Assembly (NCBI RefSeq): GCF_000747665.1 | Contig: NZ_BBKT01000028.1 | Coordinates: 1 to 56,375 of the forward strand | Origin: Thermoanaerobacterium saccharolyticum | GTDB taxonomy: Bacteria; Bacillota; Thermoanaerobacteria; Thermoanaerobacterales; Thermoanaerobacteraceae | Direction: 5' to 3' | DNA length: 56,375 bases | Shown here: one piece after another, positions 16,489 through 26,557 of the stretch | Numbering within the stretch: the first letter of the stretch is position 1 | How the letters are laid out: every line of letters starts with the position of its first letter | Program-made: the position numbers and the translations under genes | The notes under the pieces: model-generated | Databases searched by the model: none | What the model saw: only the letters and a program-made list of their open reading frames with translations | What the model was told of the DNA's origin: nothing

Positions 16489-18221
16489 CTAAGTTATCGT
16501 CAAATTTTCCTGTTGATAGTTGTACAAATTGTAGTACACGCCCCTTCTATTCATAAGCTCTTCATGTGTACCTTCTTCTTCTATTCCATTTTCAGTAAGT
16601 ACGATTATCCGCTTAGCATTTCTTATGGTGCCTAACCTGTGGGCGATTATAAGGGTAGTCCTGTTTTTCGATAGATTATCAATAGACTGCTGGATAATCG
16701 ATTCACTTTTATTATCAAGTGATGATGTTGCCTCATCAAGTATAAGTATCGGAGGATTTTTTAAAAACATCCTTGCAATAGATATCCTCTGCTTTTGCCC
16801 ACCAGAAAGCTTTACACCTCTTTCGCCAATATACGTATCATAGCCATCTTTAAGCTCCATTATGAAGTCGTGAGCATTTGCTGCTTTTGCCGCATTGATT
16901 ATGTCTTCATCACTGGCATTTAAGTTTCCATATGCAATATTTTCTTTTATTGTGCCCGAAAACAAAAATACATCCTGCTGGACAATACCTATATTTTCTC
17001 TCAATGATGATAGCTTCACATCCCTTATATCTATACCGTCAATTTTTATAGAACCAGCATCTATCTCGTAAAATCTCGGTATAAGGCTTAGAAGTGTGGT
17101 CTTACCTGCACCTGACGGTCCTACTATCGCAACCGTCTCCCCATGTTTTATCTTAAGGTTTATTCCAGATAAGACTTCTTTTTTGTTGTCGTAGCTAAAT
17201 GTGACATTGTCAAACTCAATATCGCCTTTCACATTTTTTAACTCTATCGCACCTTTTTTATCAGCTATCTCTGGCTCTGTATCCATAAGCTCCACAAATC
17301 GCCTAAAACCAGCCATACCTTGCTGGTACTGCTCTATAAACCGCAAAAGAACAGTCAGCGGCTGCAAAAACTGGCTTATGTATATAATGTATGCCACCAA
17401 ATCACCTGTATTTATAAGTCCTCTTGATATGAAGTACCCACCTGCTGCAAGAGTTATCACAACTGATATATTAGAAAGAAAATTTACACTAGAATCGAAT
17501 ATGCCAATATGCTTAACTGCTTTTGACCTGGCACTTTTGTACATGGAGCTTTTATTATCAAACTTTAGTTTCTCAAATTTTTCCCTTACAAATGATTTGA
17601 CGACTCTTATTCCTGTAATGCTTTCTTCCAATGTAACATTCATCTGTGCCTGCGTTTCACGGACATTCTTCCATATAACTTCAAACTTATTGTTGTAAAT
17701 ATACATGTATATAAACATAAAAGGTATTATGGTGAATACAACCAGTGTCAGCCTTACATCAATTGTAAGCAAAAGTATGAATGTACCTATTATCCTTATG
17801 ATAGACAAAAAAGGTCCTCTGGACCATGATGTGCTACTTCTGCTATCTCATTTAAGTCATTGACAACCCTTGACATTATATAACCTGTCTTCGTATTGTC
17901 ATAATAGTTCATAGAAAGTTTCTGAAGATGTGAAAAAGCATCTTTTCTCATATCGTACTCTATGCTTACACCTAAAACATGCCCGTAGTATCCTACTATG
18001 TATTCAAGTATCATCCTTCCAAAGTACATAATTACCAGAAGGACTGCAAATCTGTATATAAGGTTAAATTCTTTATTTGGTATAACATTGTTTATTACAT
18101 TTCTTGTCACCATCGGAAATACCAGATCCGACGCTGATATGAAAAATGCACATATCATATCAAGAATAAAAAGCCATATATGTGGCTTGTAGTACGAAGC
18201 AAACCTCTTTATAAGCCTCAA
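16489..18221 (-). pseudogene. ABC multidrug-type exporter (MsbA-like), frameshifted
   Basis: The two reading frames join into a half-transporter of about 577 residues. It has an N-terminal six-helix transmembrane domain and a C-terminal ATPase with Walker A GPSGAGKTT, signature LSGGQKQRIS and Walker B ILILDEATSSLD. The frame breaks in a six-base homopolymer at 17807-17812; adding one base restores DLFLSIIRIIGTF across the junction. The first frame starts at TTG 18221 behind a GGGGGG site. Whether the break is real or a sequencing error cannot be told; if real, the ATPase half has no membrane partner in the window. Confidence 0.85.
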
Positions 18222-18261
18222 AAAAATCCCCCCATTTATTTTAAGTCCGATTATTACTTTC

Positions 18262-18822
18262 TCACACTCCTTCAGGAATCCATTTTTCCATCATACTCCT
18301 GTAATTAAGTACCTTATCACTATCTACTGTAAAAGTACCATCGCCATTGGCATGAAATGTAGGTTTCCCTTTTTTATCTGGATCTAACCACAAGAGAATC
18401 CCTTCCAGTACAACAATCCCATGTTTCTCAATATAATCCTCAACCTTACACTCTATACATGCAATACATTCTTCTATAAGAGGTGCCTTTACACTTTTTG
18501 CAGGCAATGGTGTCAGTCCAAATTCCTTAAACTTATCAACTTCCGTACCTGATACCGTACCAATTCTTATGACTTTCTCAATCATATCAGCATCAGGTAT
18601 TGCTATCACACATTCCTTTGTCTTCATCATCGTTGTAAATGAATGGTTCCACGCTCCTGTTGATATTGCAATGCGAGGGGCAAAATCCGTAACCATGTGC
18701 CATGATATAGTCATTATATTGTTTTTGCTACCTTCCCTTGTCGTAACAAGTATAACCGGTCCCGGCTCAAGAAATGTAAATGCTTTTTTGATTGATATTT
18801 CTGTAAATGCCAATTTTATCAT
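18262..18822 (-). CDS. Flavin reductase-like FMN-binding protein
   Basis: A 186-residue protein of the flavin reductase-like / flavoredoxin split-barrel family. It begins with EPGPVILVTT, followed by NIMTISWHMVTDFAPRIAIST, the FMN-binding strand pattern, and later ECIACIECKVEDYI. Members reduce flavins or act as electron carriers; the exact partner is not shown. It stands alone, divergent from the amidase, with an AGGAG ribosome site and an inverted repeat over its promoter. Confidence 0.85.
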   Translation of the reverse strand: MIKLAFTEISIKKAFTFLEPGPVILVTTREGSKNNIMTISWHMVTDFAPRIAISTGAWNHSFTTMMKTKECVIAIPDADMIEKVIRIGTVSGTEVDKFKEFGLTPLPAKSVKAPLIEECIACIECKVEDYIEKHGIVVLEGILLWLDPDKKGKPTFHANGDGTFTVDSDKVLNYRSMMEKWIPEGV

Positions 18823-18865
18823 CTCCTAATAATGAAAGTATTGTAAAAAATTCTTGTTTTACTAT

Positions 18866-18888
18866 ATTATAGCATAATAAATATGCTA
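18866..18888 (-). promoter_or_regulatory. Operator-like inverted repeat at the flavin reductase promoter
   Basis: TAGCATA (18870-18876), five bases, TATGCTA (18882-18888) lie just upstream of and touching a minus-strand TATAAT (18871-18866). A repressor bound there would cover the -10/-35 spacer. Confidence 0.5.
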
Positions 18889-19100
18889 AATAAAAAATAA
18901 TACCTATTTGGGGACGTATAATTGACATTATTACATCCAAATTTTAATACTCTTAAAAATCGACACAAGTTCAATTATATCAATTATATATTAAATCACC
19001 AAATTTTTTTAACTACTACAATTAATTTTACTTGAATATTATGGCTTCAAATACTATAATGAGCTTGAACACAATTTACAGAAAAAGGAGGAGCTGGAAG

Positions 19101-19998
19101 ATGTACAGATTGACAAATAAGAAGTGCATCTTTAGTTTTTCAAAGCACAACGATCCTGTGCTTAATGTAAACGAAGGAGAGGAGGTGAAGATAGAAACTC
19201 TGGACTGTTTTTCATGTCAAATCAAAACAAATGATGACAAATTAGAAACCATGGATTGGGATAAAGTAAATCCCGCAACAGGTCCAATCTACATCAATGG
19301 TGCAGAAGAAAGCGACACACTTGAAGTGACAATAAAAAAAAATCGACATCGATGATAAAGGTGTCGTTGCAACAGGAAAGGATTTAGGAGTTTTAGGCGA
19401 CATGATGAATGATTTATATTCAAAAGTAGTTGAAATAAATGATGGCAAAGTCATTTTCAATGAAAAGCTCTCATTTCCTGTAAAGCCAATGATAGGTGTA
19501 ATTGGAGTTGCACCAAAGGAAGGCGAAATAAACTGCGGTACACCTGGTTCACATGGAGGGAACATGGATACAACACTTATCGGAGAAGGCTCTAAGCTTT
19601 ATTTGCCTGTATTTGTCGACGGTGCCCTTTTTGCATTAGGAGACTTACATGCTGTAATGGGCGATGGAGAAATAGGCGTATCAGGTGTAGAAGTAAGCGG
19701 CGCCGTTACAGTCGGGCTTAGAGTTTTAAAAAACTTAAAGCTCAATAATCCACTTGTAAAGACAAATGAAGTAACTGCCACGATCGCATCAAATGAATCA
19801 ATAGAAAAGGCTATAGAAACAGCAGTAAAGGATATGGCAGAACTTTTCCAAAAATACACTGAACTATCGATAGAAGAAATATCGACCCTTTTTAGCATCT
19901 CTGGCAATGTCCAAATATCGCAAGTTGTTGATCCACTTAAGACAGCACGCTTCTCAATGCCAAACTGGATCTTGGAGGCGTATGGAATAATATTTTAA
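19101..19998 (+). pseudogene. Acetamidase/formamidase family protein, frameshifted
   Basis: Two frames (from ATG 19101 and around 19350 to 19998) together give about 298 residues of the acetamidase/formamidase family, which releases ammonia from short amides. Recognisable parts are MDWDKVNPATGPIYINGAEE, GVIGVAPKEGEINCGTPGSHGGNMDT and LPVFVDGALFALGDLHAVMGDGEIGVSGVE. The break is in a run of nine A at 19334-19342; eight would restore TIKKIDIDDKGVVATG. The start has AAGGAGG. An APC-type permease follows 16 nt later and may import a substrate. Confidence 0.85.
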
Positions 19999-20014
19999 TT
20001 GGGAGGTATATTCT

Positions 20015-21373
20015 ATGGATAACAAAAACGACAGTACTCTTGAAAAATTTGGTTATAAGCAAGAATTAAAAAGAGCTCTATCTGTATGGGATCTCATCAT
20101 TTATGGCCTCATATTCATGGTTCCAATTGCTCCTTTTGGTATCTATGGCTTCGTTGCTGACATATCAAAAGGAATGGTCGCTCTGGCGTATCTAATAGGC
20201 ATTATCGGTATGATATTCACTGCATTCAGCTATGCTTCAATGTCTGAAGCATTTCCAATAGCAGGTTCTGTTTATTCTTATGCGACAAATGGTTTAAGCA
20301 AGGTCATTGGTTTCTTCACAGGATGGGCAATACTTCTCGATTATCTTCTTGTGCCTGCATTGTTGTACGTAGTAAGTGCTGCAGCATTAAGCAGCATATT
20401 TCCAGCCATTCCAATTGTGGTATGGGCATTGGCTTTCATAATCATTAATACAATCATTAATATATTGGGTATCGAATTTACAGCAAAATTCAACAGAATA
20501 GTTCTGATATTAGAATTAATCGTTTTAGCGTTATTTGTAGTAGTAGGTATTGTAGCTATATCTCAAGGCATAGGAGGAGCGCAATTTTCATTTAAAGCTT
20601 TCTACGATCCACAAAACTTTAGCCTAGGTTTAGTCATGAGTGCAGTTTCTATAGCAGTTCTAAGTTTTTTAGGCTTCGATGGAATAAGCACACTAGCTGA
20701 AGAAACAGTAGGAGGTAAAAAAACAGTCGGAAGAGCAACTGTATTAGCACTTTTATTTGCCGGAATACTTTTCATACTTCAGACTTGGGTCGCTTCTATG
20801 ATATGGCCTGATTATAAATCTTTCAGTGACCTTAACACTGCTTTTTACGATGTAGCAAAAAGAGCAGGTGGTACATGGTTAATGCTAACCACTTCACTGG
20901 CTACTGCTTTTGCATGGGGCATTGCAAATTCATTGGCAGCTCAAGCAGCAGTATCAAGAGTGCTTTTTAGTATGGCAAGGGATAAAAACTTACCTTCATT
21001 CTTGTCAAAAGTTCATCCAAAATACAAGACCCCATACATTGCAACTATATCTATAGCTGTTCTTTCAGCTATTCTCGTTATAATTTACAGCAATAGAATA
21101 GCTGATCTTACATCAGTAATAAACTTTGGAGCTTTGACATCATTCTTAGTCCTTCATATAACAGTAATAGTTCATTTTATAAAAAATAAATCATTAAATA
21201 TATGGAAACACATTATATCACCAGTCTTAGGCTTTTTAGTGATCTTCTACGTATGGATAAACTTAAATAACCACGCAAAAATTCTTGGAGCATCATGGAT
21301 CGGAATCGGTATAATATATTACATCATACTTAAATTCGTCTTCAAGAAAAAAGTAGAAAATTTGGATGTATGA
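20015..21373 (+). CDS. APC-family amino acid permease
   Basis: A 452-residue membrane protein with about 12 helices. LSVWDLIIYGLIFMVPIAPFGIYG at helix 1 and FLGFDGISTLAEETVGGKK in the middle are typical of the amino acid-polyamine-organocation superfamily. The substrate cannot be read from the sequence. The amidase gene just upstream suggests a nitrogen-scavenging pair. It has a GGGAGG ribosome site and is followed by a terminator. Confidence 0.88.
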   Translation: MDNKNDSTLEKFGYKQELKRALSVWDLIIYGLIFMVPIAPFGIYGFVADISKGMVALAYLIGIIGMIFTAFSYASMSEAFPIAGSVYSYATNGLSKVIGFFTGWAILLDYLLVPALLYVVSAAALSSIFPAIPIVVWALAFIIINTIINILGIEFTAKFNRIVLILELIVLALFVVVGIVAISQGIGGAQFSFKAFYDPQNFSLGLVMSAVSIAVLSFLGFDGISTLAEETVGGKKTVGRATVLALLFAGILFILQTWVASMIWPDYKSFSDLNTAFYDVAKRAGGTWLMLTTSLATAFAWGIANSLAAQAAVSRVLFSMARDKNLPSFLSKVHPKYKTPYIATISIAVLSAILVIIYSNRIADLTSVINFGALTSFLVLHITVIVHFIKNKSLNIWKHIISPVLGFLVIFYVWINLNNHAKILGASWIGIGIIYYIILKFVFKKKVENLDV

Positions 21374-21380
21374 AACCTAA

Positions 21381-21418
21381 GGGCCTCTAAACCACATTGA
21401 GGCCCTCAATACATCTTT
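21381..21418 (+). terminator. Terminator after the amino acid permease
   Basis: GGGCCTC (21381-21387) pairs with GAGGCCC (21399-21405), followed by a T-rich stretch ending TCTTTT. Confidence 0.75.
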
Positions 21419-21433
21419 TCATCTGCATTTTTA

Positions 21434-21904
21434 TTGCTAAAATCCTAAGAAATAAGTGTAATATGCAATACCTGTGACAAATACAGTTAAATACAGACTA
21501 TTACACCAAGTATCAAACCATAAATTTTGGCGGGATTTAATTTTTCATTTAACAGTATTGAAGCTGCAATCATTACAAAAAGGGGATTTGAGCTAAATAT
21601 TACAGCAGAAAGGCTGGCGGATGTCATGTTTATCCCTATCTGCAAAAGGGGACATGCTGAATACCACATTAGTAAGCCCTATCAATACTAACAACCAAAA
21701 ATCTTTTAACGCGATATGTAAATTTTTGCTTTTAATATTTTTTATAGCAACAGGAAGTAATATGAGTCCGCCTATAAAAAACCTGATGAAATTTATCTGA
21801 ACTGGATTTACAATGCCCGTCAGTGTTCTTCCTACCACCTCGTAAGTGCTAAAGAACAACACCGTTATGATAAGGTAGATATAACCTCTATTCAATCTTG
21901 ACAC
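21434..21904 (-). pseudogene. EamA/DMT-family transporter remnant
   Basis: The minus strand keeps pieces of an EamA drug/metabolite transporter. The start is GTG 21904 (SRLNRGYIYLIITVLFFSTYE, first helices); after a frame change at a GGGG run (21648-21651) come SASLSAVIFSSNPLFVMIAASILLNEKLNP and LILGVIVCI. A third-frame fragment VTGIAYYTYFLGF lies near 21434-21470. An intact protein is about 290 residues; here the middle is deleted and the C-terminal half lost. This is true gene decay, not only a sequencing error. Confidence 0.75.
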
Positions 21905-21912
21905 CTTCTTAT

Positions 21913-21935
21913 GTAAATTTTACTGTAAATTTTAC
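21913..21935 (-). promoter_or_regulatory. Tandem palindromes upstream of the EamA remnant
   Basis: Two identical 11-bp units GTAAATTTTAC (21913-21923 and 21925-21935), each palindromic around its centre base, lie 9 bp before the start codon. They look like a two-site repressor operator left from when the gene was active. Confidence 0.5.
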
Positions 21936-21981
21936 AATACACTTTTATTATATACCCTATGTCAAGATTGTCGTAAGGATT

Positions 21982-23434
21982 TTACACACTCTTTTCATAC
22001 TTTAAATCAAACTTAATACAAGCACCCCCGCCCTCTCTATTATAAGCTTCTATTTTCCCGCCATGAATCTCTACCAACTTCTTTGCAATGTAAAGTCCCA
22101 GACCAACATGTCCATCTTCTGATGACCTCGATACATCTCCCCTGTAAAACCTTTCAAAGACATGTGTTAAGTCTTTCTGATTGAATCCACTTCCTGAATC
22201 ACAAACTGTTATATAAATTTTATCTTCATCGACATTACATCTTATCTTTATCATTCCTAATTCAGGCGTATATCTTATACTGTTAATGACTATATTATCC
22301 ATTACCCTCTCAAACTTTTGAACATCAATATATACCATTGCTTTATCATGCCTTTTGTCTAAAATATCCAAATCGAAATTTAAACTTTTGTCTTTTGAAA
22401 TTTGTTTATATTCATCTATTTTACGTGTTAAAAAATCTTTTATATTTATTTGACTAAAATTCAGATTGACTGGTGAATCATCCAATTCAGACATAAAAAG
22501 CATCATCTTCACAATCTTTATACATTTATCAGTATTCTCAAGAATCACATCTAAATACTTTTTAAATTTTAACTTGTCGTCTATACAATCATCAAGCAAT
22601 GATTCAGCATATCCTTTGATTATTGAAATAGGTGTCTTCAAGTCATGGGCGAGGGATTCTACCATTTCGTGCCTTTCCTGTTCGATTTTCCACTGAGCAG
22701 TAAGAGAATTTTTTTAATTCATCTTTCATATCATTAAATGCTACGCAGAGACTACCAAGTTCATTATCCGCTTTATAATCAATGTCAAAATTGAGATCTC
22801 TTTCTTTTATTTTTCTTGACGCCTCGATAATCAAATTTAAAGGTTTTCTTATATTTTTAGTAAATTCCAGAGAAAAAAGTATTGTAAATAAAGCAATGTA
22901 AATAAACGGCGAAAATACTATTATTATAAATAATGGCTCGTATAAAAATTTGTCCAACTTATTGATAAAATAAGGCGTTAATGTATAAGACAGTGAAACA
23001 GCACCTTCTATCGTACCTTGCTTATTTATTATCGGTATAATTTTATAATAGTTACCTTTTATACCAGATGTCGTATTTATAATTTTATACAGTTCATCTC
23101 TATTCCTAATCAGCTTCTGATTATCAGTACCATATATTTTATGTCCATTTTGATTCATCACTTGATACTTAATACCTTCTTTTGGTATGATTTTGTCAAT
23201 CTTACTTTTATTGTAAATATTTAATATATCCAGCCCATACCCTCTAATCTTGCTTTCGATTGAAGGAATCATCTTCTCATAGTAATTCGCCGGATAAACC
23301 TTTTTATACTGAATATTTAAAAACAACAGATATCCTATATAATACGTCACTATAGTAGCCAATATGCTTAATATCAATATAGAAACAAAAGATATAATAA
23401 ACTGTGTCTTTAGCGGTTTATTTTTAAATATCAT
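21982..23434 (-). pseudogene. Lantibiotic-type sensor histidine kinase, frameshifted
   Basis: About 483 residues when joined. There are two transmembrane helices (near residues 12-40 and 165-190) flanking an extracellular sensor region, a HAMP-like segment, and H-box SLAHDLKTPISIIKGYAESLL. The N-box follows, then GSGFNQKDLTHVFERFYRGD and GLGLYIAKKLVEIHGG. It is the SpaK/NisK-like partner of the response regulator upstream, with overlapping ATGA. The frame breaks in a seven-base A run (plus positions 22709-22715); six would restore ELKNSLTAQWKIEQERHEMVES. As written, the kinase half is cut from the sensor. Confidence 0.85.
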
Positions 23435-24126
23435 AAAACCTTCTCCCATTTATAACCTATTCCCCACACTGTCTTAATATATTCTGTGTCAGGATCAAAA
23501 CCTTCAATTTTTGCTCTTATATTTTTAATATGCTCTGTAACTGTAGTAGTGTCACCTTCTGCATCGTAACCCCATACTTTTTCATAGATCTGTTCTTTTG
23601 AAAATACTTGACCGGGATGAAGCGACAAAAGCTCCACAACATCAAATTCTTTTTTTGTAAGCTCAATAGGATTCCCCTTCACCATCACTTCTCGCGACTT
23701 TAAATCTATTGTAATGTTTTTAAAATTTAATAAAGCCCTTTTTCCTTCTTCATTTAATAAAATTGCTCGTTTTTCTCTTCGCAAATGTGCATCTATCCTT
23801 GCTAACAATTCCTTTAAGCTAAATGGTTTTACAACATAATCATCACCACCTAAGGCAAATCCCTTTATCCTGTCCATTTCGCTTTGTCTTGCACTTAAAA
23901 ATACGATGGGACAAATTACAGTATCCCTTATCTTGCGGCAAACTTCATACCCATCAATATCAGGCATCATTATATCAAGAACTATAAGATCCGGCATCTC
24001 TTTAGCTTTTTCAATTCCTTCCTTGCCATTATAAGCAGTCAGAACAGTATTGCCCTTTCTTTCAAGCGAATCTTTTAACAAATCGGCTATCTCTTTCTCG
24101 TCATCAATAATTAATATTTTACTCAT
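23431..24126 (-). CDS. OmpR-family response regulator (LanR-like)
   Basis: A 231-residue two-domain regulator. The receiver begins ILIIDDEKEIADLL, the phosphoacceptor aspartate is in DLIVLDIMMPDIDG near residue 51, and VVKPFSLKELLARI closes the domain. The C-terminal winged helix has ELTKKEFDVVELLSLHPGQVFSKEQIYEKVWG. The stop overlaps the kinase start and the gene overlaps the upstream permease, so all five genes from the ATPase to the kinase form one operon. It probably activates that operon in answer to an antimicrobial peptide. Confidence 0.9.
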   Translation of the reverse strand: MSKILIIDDEKEIADLLKDSLERKGNTVLTAYNGKEGIEKAKEMPDLIVLDIMMPDIDGYEVCRKIRDTVICPIVFLSARQSEMDRIKGFALGGDDYVVKPFSLKELLARIDAHLRREKRAILLNEEGKRALLNFKNITIDLKSREVMVKGNPIELTKKEFDVVELLSLHPGQVFSKEQIYEKVWGYDAEGDTTTVTEHIKNIRAKIEGFDPDTEYIKTVWGIGYKWEKVL

Positions 24127-24883
24127 ACATTTTCCTGCCTTCCCATCTTTTAAACCATATTATACCACCAACAATCATAAATATAAAAAACAATGAAGCA
24201 AATATGACTCCACTTACTATTTGATTAATCAATTCTCCCGACGATATTATTTTAGGCTGATATGTAAAAAGAAGATATGCACCAGGAAGTTCTGATAACC
24301 TCACAGGCCATGCCCATGGAATATACATCCATATACTATTGCCTAAGTTTGTAGACATAAGCGCAGCAACTAACATGCCAAAACCCCCAAATCCAATTGA
24401 TGCTCCCAATCCCCATGCAAAACTAATCCACATATACATAGACAATAATGATAATGCGCCGATTGATTCTAAAATAAAAGACGCTATATAGATGACCCAC
24501 GGAAAATTCCCGCGTAATATTAAGTCAAACCCAATTCCAAAAATAAATATTGAAATTATCATACTTATCTGCATTGATAATGCTATAAATATGAATTTGC
24601 CAATGTATAAATTGCTCCTTTCAAAATTATTGCAAAACATGTTTATAAAACCTCCAGCATTCTCCTCCTGATTTGCAGCCAAACCAAATAATAAGCCAGC
24701 CATAACTGGAACAAACAATGCTGTCCAGATTTCAAAAAAGGCTTGATGTATATAAAAAACAGATAAAGATCTTACTGATGAGTACCATAGGAATGCAGAT
24801 GAAAACAATACCGGAAGCAAAAATGTAATATATCTTAAAGGTGTACGCTTCGTCTTTATTATTTCAGAATACAATATCTTCAT
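24119..24883 (-). CDS. Lantibiotic-immunity ABC transporter permease (LanG-like)
   Basis: About 254 residues with six hydrophobic helices, ABC-2 type. It starts MKILYSEIIKTKRTPLRY, typical of MutG/LanG permeases, and contains WMYIPWAWPVRLSELPGA, shared in pattern with the neighbouring permease. ATG 24883 overlaps the upstream stop (TGATG) and is preferred to a longer start at 24910. With LanE and LanF it would expel a cationic peptide from the membrane. Confidence 0.85.
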   Translation of the reverse strand: MKILYSEIIKTKRTPLRYITFLLPVLFSSAFLWYSSVRSLSVFYIHQAFFEIWTALFVPVMAGLLFGLAANQEENAGGFINMFCNNFERSNLYIGKFIFIALSMQISMIISIFIFGIGFDLILRGNFPWVIYIASFILESIGALSLLSMYMWISFAWGLGASIGFGGFGMLVAALMSTNLGNSIWMYIPWAWPVRLSELPGAYLLFTYQPKIISSGELINQIVSGVIFASLFFIFMIVGGIIWFKRWEGRKMYE

Positions 24884-25641
24884 CAATTTAAATCTCTCCT
24901 TTGAAACCAAATCATAGTAAAAATTGAGAATATCAAAAACGCTAAAACTGATACAATAACGCCTATCGGAATTGCCGATGGATCCCTTAAAGAGTCATTA
25001 ATCTGTAATAATGTACCGTTAGGATGAACACCTATTATTGGGCACATAAGCCTTATTGGCCAGCTCCATGGAATATAAATCCAATATGATTTCGAAGCTC
25101 CAATCACACCGATAATAAGTCCTACAAACCCTAACACAATGCTATAAAATGTTCCTTTCAAAGTCGCCAACCATAATTCCAAAGGAATAAGAGCAAGCGA
25201 TGTAACCCATGTAAAAAATCCTCCTGCAATTATTTTACCCCAAGGAATATCTCCACCTGCCGTTATTGATCCTGTTATAATAATAGCAATAATCAAAACC
25301 AATGTTGACAAAAATGTATAAAAGGCCATTATCAATATTTTACCTATCCATATTTTGTGTAGAGGAACATTTCGGCTTTTTATACTTCGATATTCGCCAG
25401 ATTTTTTCTCATGCAAAGCTACCAGCGATGCATAAAGTGCCAAGCCAATCGGTATAAAAATTACTGGACACCAATTGTACACCAAATCAATAAGAAGCTG
25501 CCATGGCATAAGATAATTTGCAGGCATAAATATCTTCTGCGGTAGTGCATACAGCACAAAAAACAACGGTGCAAATATAATAAGTTTTCTCATAAAAGTC
25601 CTTCTGTACTTTAAATTTTCCGATTTCAAAATATTAATCAT
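24883..25641 (-). CDS. Lantibiotic-immunity ABC transporter permease (LanE-like)
   Basis: About 252 residues, six helices, ABC-2 type. It begins MINILKSENLKYRRTFMRKL and contains SYWIYIPWSWPIRLMCPIIG, matching the WxYIPWxWPxR pattern of its partner and suggesting that the two arose by duplication. ATG 25641 has AGAGGTG six bases upstream. It overlaps the ATPase gene by 8 nt. Confidence 0.85.
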   Translation of the reverse strand: MINILKSENLKYRRTFMRKLIIFAPLFFVLYALPQKIFMPANYLMPWQLLIDLVYNWCPVIFIPIGLALYASLVALHEKKSGEYRSIKSRNVPLHKIWIGKILIMAFYTFLSTLVLIIAIIITGSITAGGDIPWGKIIAGGFFTWVTSLALIPLELWLATLKGTFYSIVLGFVGLIIGVIGASKSYWIYIPWSWPIRLMCPIIGVHPNGTLLQINDSLRDPSAIPIGVIVSVLAFLIFSIFTMIWFQRRDLN

Positions 25642-26332
25642 TTTTTTCACCTCTTATTACATTAAAAAATAACTGTTCAATGTCTTGCTTTTCATCTATT
25701 GTACCTTGGTATTTAAGTTTGCCATTACTTATAATACCTATTGTATCAACAAGCTTTGAAATTTCTGTTAAAATATGGCTTGATAATATTACTGTAATCC
25801 CCATTTTCTGAAAAGACTTTATTAATTCTCGAAGATTCTGTATACCTATAGGATCTAAACCATTGGATGGCTCATCAAGTATTAACAAATCAGGATTTCC
25901 TAATAAAGCAATGGCAATACCTAATCTCTGTTTCATGCCTGTAGAAAATTGCGATACTAGTTTTTTACCTGTATCATTTAAATCTACAATTTCTAGAACT
26001 TCTTTAATCCTCTCATCAGCAATTCCAATTAATCTTGCGTGAACCAAAAGATTCTCATGTGCCGTCAAATTCCCATATAGTGCAGGTAACTCAATAAGTG
26101 CACCAATTCTATCAAGATGTTCTCTTCGCCACCTCTCTCCAAATACAAATATTTCACCTGATGTTGGATGCAGTAGACCAGTTACCATCTTTAATGTAGT
26201 AGATTTACCGGCCCCATTAGGTCCAAGAAGCCCATATATAGATCCTCTAGGAACTTTTAATGAAATGTCATCTACAACTAAGTGTTTCCCATAAGACTTT
26301 TTTAAATTTCTCGTTTCAAGTATATATTCCAT
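25634..26332 (-). CDS. Lantibiotic-immunity ABC transporter ATPase (LanF-like)
   Basis: A 232-residue ABC ATPase of the BcrA/LanF type. Walker A is GLLGPNGAGKST, the signature FSTGMKQRLGIAIALLG, Walker B LLILDEPSNGLDP, and the H-loop ILSSHILTEI. A glutamate in the Q-loop position (GALIELPALYGNLTAHEN) is the E-loop hallmark of LanF proteins. ATG 26332 is chosen because AAGGTGG lies 7 nt upstream; longer starts lack a site. No lantibiotic precursor or LanBC/LanM gene is in the window, so this is probably immunity only. Confidence 0.88.
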   Translation of the reverse strand: MEYILETRNLKKSYGKHLVVDDISLKVPRGSIYGLLGPNGAGKSTTLKMVTGLLHPTSGEIFVFGERWRREHLDRIGALIELPALYGNLTAHENLLVHARLIGIADERIKEVLEIVDLNDTGKKLVSQFSTGMKQRLGIAIALLGNPDLLILDEPSNGLDPIGIQNLRELIKSFQKMGITVILSSHILTEISKLVDTIGIISNGKLKYQGTIDEKQDIEQLFFNVIRGEKND

Positions 26333-26372
26333 AATATACCACCTTTCTTCCATCTTTTTGTTTGATGCTTGC

Positions 26373-26406
26373 ATTATAAAATTAAATTATAAAGAATTTA
26401 TAAAGA
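26373..26406 (-). promoter_or_regulatory. Promoter and NisR-type box of the immunity operon
   Basis: On the minus strand TCT-N8-TCT (26406-26393) lies where the -35 would be, upstream of a TATAAT (26378-26373) that has no -35 of its own. TCT direct repeats 8 bp apart are the known NisR/SpaR-type recognition pattern. The adjacent OmpR-family regulator is the likely activator. Confidence 0.5.
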
Positions 26407-26522
26407 AATATTTTCATTTTCCTATTTAATTAAAAGTAATTATTTGCATGAGAAAGATAGTATTTGAGATTATGGAATAAGACATAAAAATTTGGAGTAA
26501 GAAAAGAAGAATATTAATACAT

Positions 26523-26546
26523 AAGGACAGGCTTTCACCTGTCCTT
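26523..26546 (-). terminator. Hairpin after cstA
   Basis: AAGGACAGG (26523-26531) pairs with CCTGTCCTT (26538-26546) around six bases, just past the cstA stop. The U-tract on the minus strand is weak; the plus strand side is more T-rich. Confidence 0.6.
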
Positions 26547-26557
26547 TATAATAATTT

